NCBI GenBank assembly: GCA_022376515.1
Contig: WTXI01000187.1
Span: forward strand, 1 to 64,000
DNA length: 64,000 nt
Source of the DNA: Lactifluus volemus
Taxonomy: Eukaryota; Basidiomycota; Agaricomycetes; Russulales; Russulaceae
Direction: 5' to 3'
Translations under genes and position numbers: made by a program
Shown: positions 46,702 to 56,690 of the stretch, in pieces
How positions within the stretch are numbered: the first letter of the stretch is position 1
How the letters are laid out: each line of letters starts with the position of its first letter
Notes under the pieces: model-generated
What the model saw: only the letters and a program-made list of their open reading frames with translations
Told to the model about the DNA's origin: nothing
Database searches by the model: none

Positions 46702-48844
46702 ATGTATTGGCTTTCCGTGCTCTCTATCCTCACCGTGGTCTCTTTCGGCCTTGCCATTCCTGCGGTGTCACTCTGGGATGACATGAGAGTGAAGCATGCG
46801 TGGGCCACCGCGCCTGAGAAATGGGACTGCCTAGGTCACCCTCCTGCCGGCACTACGATTGACCTACGTATCGCTCTCAAGTCACACCATGAGAATGCTT
46901 TGGTTAATGCGCTCTACGAAGTGAGTGACCCCAAGCATCCGAAGTACGTCTCTATTCCTTTTACCATGTTCTCTTCCTCGCGCACATGCTCAAATATATT
47001 ATTACCCCACAGTTATGGTGCGCATCTGTCAAAGGAGGAAGTTGCCAAGCTGGTCGCACCGCATCCGGACACTCTCGAGCTCGTCACTTCCTGGCTTATC
47101 CACCACGGGGTCCCCTCCACCTCGGTCTCGATCACACATGGCGGCAACTGGCTGACAATCCCTGCCGTGCCTCTGGACCAAGCAAATACTCTCCTCGGCG
47201 CATCTTACCAGCTCTACCGCCATGTGGAGACAAGCGAGACGGTGCTGCGGACGATCGGTTATGCTCTTCCTAATGCTTTGTTTGGACATGTTCAGACGGT
47301 CGCACCAACGACGTATTTTGGCTCGCCTCGTGCATTGCGGCAGACCTCGAATCTACGCACAGGTGGTCCGACGTTGCCCCAGGGTGATCGAGAGCTGCAA
47401 ATTGAGCTCACAAATGCCAACTCCCCGTCGGTTCTGGAACAATGCTCGAAAATCATTACACCGTCCTGCTTACGTGCCATGTACAACACGTCAACGTATA
47501 AACCAAGCGCCACGGCACAAAACCAGCTGGGGATCGCAGGTTACTTGGGCCAGTTTGCAAGTCAGCGAGACTTGACACAGTTCATGGCACTTTTCCGCGG
47601 TGATGTTGTAACGACGTTCAAAGTCCAGCAGGTCAATGGAGGCGGCAACGACCAATCTAATCCAGGCGCGGAGGTGTGTATTATGCACATTCCGTGGGGG
47701 TGTCGGGATTGTAAGTAATATACCACGCAGGCTAACTTGGACATCCAATACGCCGAGTCGATCTCCTTCCCGACCCCGAACATCTATTACAGCACGGGCG
47801 GTTCGCCACCGTTCATCCCCGATTCGACTACCCCGACGGATACGAATGAACCATACCTGGACTGGCTCAACTTCACCTTGGGCCAGGAGACGATCCCGCA
47901 AACGATCAGCACGTCATATGGCGATGACGAGCAAACCGTCCCGCCTGACTATGCACGCAGCGTATGCGACTTGTTTGGTCAGCTTGGCGCGAGGGGCGTC
48001 AGTGCCCTCTTTTCGAGTGGCGATGGTGGTGTCGGTAATGGGACTTGCCTCACAAACGATGGCACTAACCGTGTTCAATTCATCCCGGTGTTCCCCGCGT
48101 CTTGTGAGCGATGTTCTTGTTGATTATAAGTAACCGCCCGTTACTTGAGCGTGATATCTAGGCCCCTTCGTCACGGCCGTTGGTGGTACCACAGGTGTGA
48201 ATCCCGAGGTCGCTGCGAGCCTGTCTGGTGGCGGGTTTTCGAATTATTTTGGGCAGCCGAGCTATCAGAAAAACGCTGTCTCGTCCTACCTCACACGCAT
48301 CGGCGAACAATATGCTGGCTTGTACAAGTGAGAGTGGTTCTTGTTGTTCCAACACCTGGTTTTCGCGTTGCTGATGGCTATACAGCCGAGGCGGCCGTGC
48401 GTACCCAGACATCTCCGCACAAGCGTTGAATTACCAAATCGTATTCAACGGACAAGTCGTAGGTGTTGAAGGCACAAGTTGTTCCGCTCCGGTGTGTCTT
48501 TACCTACCTTGCATTTTCCCGTCCGTCTGACTCATCTTGTCATAGACCGTCGCTGGGATCATCTCCCTCCTGAACGACTTTAGGATCTCAAATGGCAAGC
48601 CGTCACTTGGTTTCCTTAATCCTCTCCTTTACACGCGTGCCTCTGGGGGCTTCAATGAGATCAAATCTGGCTCAAATCCGGGTTGCGGGACTCAGGGATT
48701 CGCAGCCATGGCTGGATGGAATCCTGTATGTAGCAGATTTGAACATATTTCTGGGTGGAGCGTGATACTGATCATTCTCATCCGTACTAGGTCACCGGTC
48801 TTGGGACGCCAGATTTTTTGAAGTTGAAGGCTCTCATTGGATAG
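46702..48844 (+). CDS. Intact sedolisin (S53) serine-carboxyl protease
   Basis: The start is set at 46702 by the signal peptide [20 protein letters not shown]; an in-frame upstream ATG at 46573 would spoil it. The first intron follows PKHPK. A pro-domain with [20 protein letters not shown] precedes the catalytic domain. Catalytic Glu and Asp are in AEANLDIQY, spanning an intron (GTGTGT...ACGCAG, 47675-47731); the oxyanion Asp is in LFSSGDGG; the Ser is in EGTSCSAP (about 48478-48493). The Ca-binding end carries [18 protein letters not shown] and [12 protein letters not shown] before the TAG at 48842-48844. Six introns of about 50-60 nt were traced and the frame is clean. The product should be a secreted acid tripeptidyl peptidase. 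Confidence 0.93.
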
Positions 48845-50080
48845 AATACTTTGACAAATAATCTCTACCTCTTGTTACGGCCAACTCAGAACGAGGGAGG
48901 AGTCTGATATTTACATTTATATACTGTAACAGTTTAATATTTGGGAAATACATCGACGCTATTCAAGCATGAAATAGCTGATTCGTGGCCCTCTTATCTG
49001 AATCTAGTAGCTGCCATGGAAGCATGTCACGATACGCAGCGCTAACATTGGCCTTACGGTGTCACAAATAGAGGACGAAAATTTCACGCATGGAGAGATG
49101 AGTGGTGAAGTGGGAATGCGGTTAAAGGTCGCCACCTCACTCAACGTAATGTACAGTCACATGACGTGCGAGGCACCCAACTCTACCCGAAACCACAAAT
49201 TGCACAATAGAATGACAGTTGGAAGACTGACTCGGAGTAATCAGTGAAATATCGCGGGACATCGTCGTCGACCTCGGTTTCGGTATGGAGATGGAGACGC
49301 ACGGTACAAGGTTTGATTCATAAGCACCTTGCAGATTGGTTTTCTGCACTCCTTACCGCCATCAATCTCGCCTTGCCGCCTTCTCACCCCACACTTGGAC
49401 GACATGAGGGTGAAACACACACATGTGTGCATCTTACCATCTCTACGGTATACGCATACCGTGAGGCGTGGAGGAAACGAGGAGACAGCCGGCGACTCTT
49501 TGATACTCCTTGGCTGCACGATTTGGAGGTCGTCAAGTACATCGAAGCTCGTAGTTACTTGTAGCGTGTAGTAAGAAACCATTTATTTACTGACGAGCAC
49601 CACGGGAAGGGACGTAAGACACAGGCATAAATGGAAGACAGAAAGTGGCTGACGTGCTATTGTGGAATATACGACAAACGGCGGGCGTGGGCCGAGTGGC
49701 AGCTCATGATGTTGTGCAAGATGATGAGACGAGAGCGGATGAGGGAGGTGAATCGAAGCCGATGAGAAGGGAAGAACAAAATGGGGCTATGAAGCAGCGG
49801 TAACGCTGATCTTACAACGGCCATACGACCGGAGTACTCGCACACCAGATGTTTGACACGATGATGCCATTCGGGATAGTCGTTGTACGACACGTCCTGC
49901 TTGACCTAGTGTGAATACCGAGAGGAGTCGTTGGGCCCCAACGGATTGTAGCGAGAGTGCGGAGCGAGTCGCGATTAGCGATGTGGGTAAGCTTTACCAA
50001 CGACATTGCGGACGACCTGCAGTATAAAATGAATGTCAGCCTACTCCTCAACATGTTGAGAGTTGATATTTCTTAGAATG
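48845..50080. other. Intergenic, no gene recognised
   Basis: About 110 bp downstream of the sedolisin stop a short block (48951-48990) is shared with 21495-21535 beside the broken paralogue. The remaining frames (for example 49244-49564) have no recognised domain. Confidence 0.4.
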
Positions 50081-50089
50081 TTGGTACCA

Positions 50090-50325
50090 CAAGTGTAGAC
50101 TGGACACGGCCCACTGGATATCTTCCTCTTCCCCGGGGTAATACCTCAGGCCTCGGGTGCTATCAACACCTTGGACTTGTCCGTTGAGTAGGACTTGGTA
50201 ATTCAACGCCTGTGCGGAGATGTCTGGGTACGCGCGGCCGACTTGGCTGTATAGTCATCAGCAACGCGAAAACCAGGTGTTGGAACAACAAGAACCACCC
50301 TGGAAGCGCACCATCTAGTTGTGAT
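50090..50325 (-). pseudogene. Short inverted fragment of sedolisin
   Basis: The minus strand repeats an intron and exon of the intact sedolisin: the intron text GTTCTTGTTGTTCCAACACC followed by [20 protein letters not shown]. It stops before the catalytic serine. It is inverted relative to the intact gene and lies 1.3 kb beyond it, so it is a local inverted partial duplication. Confidence 0.85.
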
Positions 50326-50749
50326 CGTATGATTTATCAAACAGCGCTTAGCACCATTCGCGAAGGGTAAGCAGAGTGTTGAGCAATGAGCCGATCTATG
50401 CGATATTGTCCACATTGCCCGCTGCAAGACACGTGCTTGGAAAGTGTCCTTGCCCTCCCCCACTCTGACATTTCCTTAAAAGGAATATCTTACAAATCAA
50501 TATACCACGCGATTTCTGTAGTTGTTAAGCCAAACTCAGGTGAATGAACTGTACGACGACACAGATTTTCAGCACATTATGGACAATGCATTATGGACAA
50601 CAAATGCCATTGAGTGTTAGTAAGATGCAATGAAGTTATTACACAAAAAATAAATTAGTTTTAAGTGATCTAAGGTCAAGTACAAGGTGCTGTAAATCAA
50701 ACAGCGCAATCACCGAAGTGATGGGAACGACTTGACAAAAATGGCAGCC
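50326..50749. other. A/T-rich spacer
   Basis: No gene is seen. It contains the 3' flank of the MULE transposase; a terminal inverted repeat of that element may lie here but was not identified. Confidence 0.4.
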
Positions 50750-53647
50750 TCATGTGTTCTCATCAGCGGCTGTGGGCCTTGTGCGATAGAACATCGCACT
50801 ACTTGTTGATTTCTCCCACGTCGACACAGTTGGAGTCCTTGTCGAGTTCATCCTCCTCTCCTTCTCTACACATGCCTTCGCAAATCGCAGGAAACCCGCG
50901 CCTTCTCGTTCCAGAGCATCGAGCAGCCGTTGGTCACGAAATTGGGCCTGGTGTTTAAGGCCACCTGCGAAATTCAGGATCAGTTCGACGTTGCTCATCA
51001 ACGCCTCCTCAAACGTGTGGCCATTGTGTTGGTGAGTTCCGTTGTCTTCGTCCTCCTCGTCCTCCTCATCGCCACCTTCGTCCTCGTCCTCTATGTCACA
51101 GCCGTCATCGCACCCTTCGTCAGGCCCCACACCAATCTCCGTTGAATCTGTGCCATACTCTTCCAGCGGCTTCAAGTCCTTGTGTCTCCAAAACGGCGGC
51201 TCACGAAAACGATCGGCCTCGAGGAAGAAGACAGCAGAGACTATGTGCATGCGTTGAATGAGGTGCTTGCAGATGAGGAAGCGGCTGATGGCAAAAGCTG
51301 GACAGGTGCATATCCACCTTTCGACGTTGGGCCGGTAAGCATCGTTGAGCGGCAGCGTGATTAGCGTTTTCTCTAACTTTCGCCAGGTTTTTTTGAAGCC
51401 CTTGCGCCAACTTGACAACTCGCGATAACGTGCCTGTTCCTTCAACAAACGATCGAGCTTTCGGTAATAGGTTGGTGCCAACTTCGTGACCAGGATCCAA
51501 ACCAGTAAGTCGCATCGTGGCATGTGGAAGTGATGGAGGAAGTCATGCTTGATCCGTCGCCAGCTGACAAGTTTGTGAGTTTGATAAAATAATGTGATAT
51601 GAAAGTTGACTTACTGGGCCTCCAATATCATTGTAGTCTTCAAGACCGGTATGACCTTGTGCGCAGATCGAGCCCAGAGCTCCCAGCGGCCTTTGCGGTA
51701 CCAGTTTTCCCAAAGGTAAACCCACACCTCAGGTAGCTCGTGCTTTGAACAGAAGTCATACATACGCTGAACCGCCCATTTTTTGATCGATTTAGCATCC
51801 GGAGGGCTGTATCCGGGAATGAAAGGATGGGCGCAGTAGTGTCGCTCCATCATGTTGATAATGGCGTCACGATACAGGGCAGGACAGAAGGTACGTTGGC
51901 CTTCTTTACCGTCATCGTTGTCCTCACCAGTAACACTGACCTCCCTTTCTTCATTTATAGTTCTCTCCTCCTCGTCCCTTTCCTCCTGCTCCTCAATTGT
52001 GGGAAGCCTTGTCACCGGAATTGAAAGCCTAAACCCCGCTCCTCGAATTACACGCCCGATGGCAGACACGATGCTCGGAAGCGGCAGTTTTACCCGGAGC
52101 AAATTTGTCGTATTCCCCAGTGGCATATGAGGCTGGGTCAGATGCCGGGCTGTGGGCGGTTGATGTGAACCTTGTGGGTTAGGGCCTGGGACCGAAGATG
52201 GCGTTGTCGCAGGAGGAGGCTGGCTTGCGAGAGGCTGTACTACTGTCAGCAATGGTTGGCCGTTGACAAGAGGGGGCAGTACATTGTCTGGTGTCCCTCC
52301 TTCGTAGTCATCGATGTCTACCCTTGTCCCAGCTGGGATGAAGTCGGGCTTGATAAAGTCATACTCTGCCATGGCCTGGTCGAGATTGTATGGTGAAGTT
52401 GACAACTTTGCTTTTGCCAGGCGAGTCCTCACTGCCCGTCGGAGATGCCACCAACATAGATTGATCTTGGCCTCCCAGACGTCTTTCGAAGCGCCTATCT
52501 CGCCCATGTCTTTGTCGGTATGAATGAAGACTGGTTTAACACCATATTTGTCACGGAGACATCGTGACCATGCCGCAATTGCCAACCTCCGCTTTCCCAG
52601 CTCAATTGCAGTAGCTGTTGACAAGAGACTGTATGTCATCGGAAAACCAGCATTATCGTACTCACCCATTATGCTGTAGAGCTCGAGGTGCTTTGAGTTT
52701 GTGTTGTCTATTTCCCTTGTTAGCAACTGACCTGTGAACACGCAGGTACTACTCACATGTCGCATCCATCCCGATCTCAACAATTTTTCCTCGCAGTGGC
52801 TCCGCAATTCGTTTCATACCCCAGGCAAGCATCTCGACCCCCTCTGGTACGCCAATCAGCTTAAAAATGTCAACATCATCTCCATATTCGGCAAGGAGTT
52901 TTTTGGCTGAGGGAAGCTGCATTTCATCGCGATGCCAATATTGTTTACTAAGCTCCCTCCATGCAGTGTATATCTGGGTTGTTGTGACTTGAGGGTAAAT
53001 TGACTGAATGTTTGTCGCCATTGCGGCAGGAGTTGACCATTCCACGTGTTCCTGTATCATCTGCAGTGCCTCGGGGGGCATGTGCACGTCAACATAGAAC
53101 ACATGTTTGACATGATGCTGAACGTTGACAGCCATATGGTAGGTGCCATCCTTGTCCTGCCTGTATGTGATAGACATACAGCTTCGACAGGGATACCTCT
53201 TCATTCCGACATTCTCACGCGGCTTCACATTGGGCTCCATCAATGACTTTGACTTCTTCTTTCTTTGCTCATCTTGGCTACACCAAAATCGTGTCCGGAA
53301 GCCGCTAACCAACTTCTTATTGTCTCGGACCCTATAAATAGTAAACTCATTGTAAGTCTCTCATTCCTCGTATTTATGAAGCAACTCCCGTAAATCTGTA
53401 TCCAGTCAATTGCCATATCTTGTGTGCAACCATGTGTGTCTGGTCCGTTGGTGTTATGGCCCCATCTTCTGTAACTGGATGGGTCCCATGAAACTCAACG
53501 TGTGAGCTTGCCTTGAACTGGGTGCGCAATGTGTCCAGAAGGTCTTCAGCGTCACTGAACCTTTTAGCTCCCTAAGGTAAGGTTATAACTCATAAATTTC
53601 TTAATAGTGTTGCTTATGACACGTACCACCCTCTCAAGGTTTCCATC
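50750..53647 (-). pseudogene. MULE transposase gene, 5' end cut off by element B
   Basis: Exons run leftward. The N-terminal part (about 53390-53576) ends KIWQLTGYRFT. Exon 52757-53348 holds a DNA-binding stretch (FWCSQDEQRKKKSKS, RYPCRSCM) and the first catalytic Asp in EIGMDAT. Exon 51615-52707 continues YNTNSKHLELYSIMGEYDNA and carries the second Asp in FIHTDKDMGEI with NLCWWHLRRAVRTRL. Exon 50750-51563 carries HWRRIKHDFLHHFHMPRCDL and the SWIM finger CTCPAFAISRFLICKHL. Introns are 49-51 nt (51564-51614, 52708-52756). A further intron after GNLER ends at 53577. The gene then stops at the B LTR at 53648, so start codon and promoter are lost. The surviving frame has no stop that I see. Confidence 0.88.
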
Positions 53648-54582
53648 TGTTACGGTTATGCGGGCCGCCCGGCCCATTTCTTACTATTTTCCGTCTGATT
53701 TTCGACTTGTGTTGTGACCTAGGATCCCTTTCCTTGGCCAGCCCCTTCTGTTCCGCTTCTAGGGGCTGTGTGTCGCCGTTTTGGACGTGTGTTTGACTCA
53801 GGGATCATGACTCAAATCTTGAGTCAGCGTTCTTGACTCAGATCTTGAGTCAGACGCACTGAGTCAGTTCTTGAGTCATCAGAACTGACTCAGGTCCTTA
53901 GTCAATAGTCTTGACTTCGCTACTGTACTGTGACCTTTGTAGGATAGTTGGCTGGCCCTCTGTACGCATAAATAGGGCCCTGTAGACGAGCTAAAGCCCC
54001 AGCTTCAGCTTCGTCTAGAATCGCAGTTCATTGTTCCCTGCTCACACTTGCATCGCATCTTCTCCTCTCTTCTTGTGAATCCCCTCTTTGTACCTTGATC
54101 CAGGTACTTCGCGCCACGATCAGACATCTGTGGACTCGTTCTACTTCATCAGAACAAGTCCCCAGACGCCTGAACCCTAATACGAACGCGTTGTGAGAAG
54201 TAGTCTCACTTCTCACCCCGCGTCCGCGTTACAAACCTTAGTTCAACCTCCCACGAGTGTCCTTGGAAGGCGAGCATCTCTTGCATTCCAAATACACTCG
54301 CGCCCGTGTTGCGGTTGAACCTACACATCGTCTTTCATCCATCTGCCACCGTCTATCCCTTTTGGGAACGGTAACTCCGACCATCGCGTGCGCCGGCCCG
54401 TTAGTCCGTCTCGCGCGATACGAACACCGAGAGTTCGCACAGTCAAGTCTACTCCTTCTAGGACCTTGCCTGCGCGTGCTAGAATCGACTATTTGGTGTT
54501 GCTAGTCTTGTCCGACTCGCCTCAGCAAATAGCCAACCAGAACGACGCTCACTCCGAGCCACGGTCCCTGCGAACCGTGACA
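53648..54582 (+). repeat. 5' LTR of element B
   Basis: It starts TGTTACGG and ends CCGTGACA. It contains eight TGASTCA sites (53794-53892), the TATA box ATAAATA (53968-53974) and the predicted transcript start/self-primer AGCTTCAGCTT (54001-54011). Confidence 0.94.
53794..53974 (+). promoter_or_regulatory. LTR promoter: eight TGASTCA sites plus TATA box
   Basis: TGACTCA or its complement TGAGTCA occurs eight times, without mismatch, between 53794 and 53892. ATAAATA follows at 53968. TGASTCA is the consensus of Gcn4/CPC1 and AP-1 class bZIP factors. The cluster is kept in the second LTR (61317-61415) and mostly in the solo LTR (3163-3261). Regulation by amino-acid or oxidative stress is inferred, not shown. 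Confidence 0.75.
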
Positions 54583-54583
54583 T

Positions 54584-54594
54584 AAGCTGAAGCT
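54584..54594 (+). other. Putative self-primed primer-binding site of element B
   Basis: AAGCTGAAGCT lies one base inside the LTR and is perfectly complementary to AGCTTCAGCTT at 54001-54011, which begins 33 nt after the start of the TATA box. There is no TGG start typical of tRNA priming. The geometry equals that of element A. Confidence 0.8.
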
Positions 54595-54769
54595 CTTCCC
54601 CTCCACTTCTTCGTCACAAGAAGTGTACCCCGAACGAACCAAACCGTTGCCCACTTTCTTTTCAGGCCGAGAAAGTGTGTGCCAGAGTGCACAGAAATTT
54701 TTCGTTCCTCTTGCTAGAGTGAACAACTTATAGGCTACTGAGACCGCTCCTCTTGCGAAGAGTGGGCGA

Positions 54770-56690
54770 TTGATCGACAAAACGGCTTCCATAACTGTTG
54801 GTTGGACCTCAGAAAAGGGGAAGCTCAGCAGAGTCGAAACCAGAGACGCACCAGACCTCCCAGACCACGTAGTTGGGCACGCCTTTTGGATAGAACGTCA
54901 AGAAAACCCCAAGCAAAGTGCCTATTGGGCTTTTGACAAAGGAGATCCACACGGACCCATCGAGTTTATCAACCAGAAGTGGTATCACGTCGAGTGGTTC
55001 GATAAACAACAGACCTACGCGACGGAAATAGGGAGATACATCACAGACGACGACATTGCACGATTTGAACTCGGCTGGTGGAAACCAAGTGATCCACAGC
55101 ACCCAGACTATCCAGTACACGCGCTGTCCTTGACACCGGCAGGCTCAGGATCTGGAAGTACCCCAGAGCGACCCGAAGCACTTTCACCTAGTGGACAGTT
55201 ATTTGAACCGGTCTATCAAGCCGCACAACCCCCTTTAACCAGTGTTCCCCCAGGAATTCATCAGCAGCTTGAACCAACCTCGACGTTGCAAGTGCCCCCA
55301 GTACAAAAACAAATGGACTCACCATACTCCGACGTCAGTGTGTCAATGGTGACAGACCCAACCAGTGGAATGTTGGTGGATCCCACCATGTTTCCAGCCG
55401 CCCTCTCCCCCTCTCCACAACCTCATCCTAGTGTGCCTAGTGGTAGTGCGTTCATCAGGTCTGCTGCAGTCAGCACTGCCATTACCGCACCAACAGCACT
55501 AGCGGGCATCACAGGATTCAGCTCCTCTGGGCAACCTGGAGGAGGACCTCCGGCTGGGGCACAGCCGGGAGGAAGTGGAGGCGGTGGTGGAGGCGGCGGT
55601 GGAGGCGGCGGTGGAGGGAGGCGGGGAGGAGGCGGAGGAGGAGCTCCCCCTCCAGGAGGACAGGCAGCAGGTGGTCAACCACACCAGACTTCAGCCCTCT
55701 ATGGCACGATCCCTGAAATTTTCAATGGGGATCGTGACGACCTCGCACGTTTCCGCCGCGCCTTCTCAGTCTTTTGGGAAATGAACCGGGACCACCCCTC
55801 CATAAGCAACCCTTATCTGCGGGTCCTCACCTGTATAGGAAGGATCCGAGGCAAGGCAGTTGACCAGTGGGTTGATGGAATCATCCAGCCTCTCATGAAT
55901 GGAGTGGCGATGTGGCGACAGCATCCACACCACCTCCTAGCCACTGATCCCAACAATGAAATGGTTTGGACGAACTTCGACAACGCATTCAGAGCACAGT
56001 TCGAAAACACTGTGGCCAGAGAGGAGGCGTTGGGAAGGCTGCTCACCCTGGAGATGCAGGGGGAGGACCTCAAAACGTACATCAATGACTTCAACACACT
56101 AATGCTCTCGCCAAGTGGGGTCCAAACGAGCAAGGAACCCTCCTTCGGTTCAAGGATGGGCTGAAGCGAGCCCTCCGCGAAAAGATCATTGATTTTGAAC
56201 CCACCTTGCCTGACACTCTAGCGGGATGGCAAGCAGCGGCCCTGAGGCGCCAAGGGAGGTGGATCGAAGCCAGAGCCACCTCTGGAGACAGGCCAGGCCA
56301 GGACTTCCGCCGACGCCTTGCTGCGGCCTTGGGGAGGTACCAGCCAGGCAGACAAGCGAAGCCACGGCCCTCAGACGCCATGGACGTGGACGCCATTCGC
56401 ACGGGGGGCCTACCCCTGAAGAAAAAAAGAAGCTACGCGCGGAAGGACGATGTTTCTTCTGCCGCCGGCAGGGCCACATGAGTAGCTCATGCCCTGAGAA
56501 GAAAAAGGGCCAGCACAAGGACAGCAAGCCTGCACAGCGCCCTGCCGCGGTGCGGGCTGTCGAAGAAGAAAGAAAGGAAATCACCCGCGACCAGCTTATG
56601 GACGGACTTATGAAGTTGTCTGACGACGACAAGGAACGCTTTATCAAGGATATGGTTGACTCCACCGACTCTGCGCCCCAGGATTTTTGA
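54770..56690 (+). pseudogene. Gag of element B, frameshifted
   Basis: The first frame (to about 56140) opens with GKLSRVETRDAPDLPDHVVG and WYHVEWFDKQQTYATEIGRY, a globular N-terminal region not seen in element A. It then has a poly-Gly tract (55570-55640) and the capsid region (FRRAFSVFWEMNRDHPSISN, DLKTYINDFNTLML). The frame then breaks; LKRALREKIIDFEPTLPDTL and the zinc knuckle CFFCRRQGHMSSSC lie in other frames. It ends SAPQDF at the TGA at 56688-56690. No ATG precedes the coding start between the LTR and 54770, so the start codon is mutated or non-AUG. Confidence 0.85.

Noticed and set aside
51042..51257. Ser-rich plus-strand frame
   Set aside because: It is antisense to the acidic tail of the MULE transposase.
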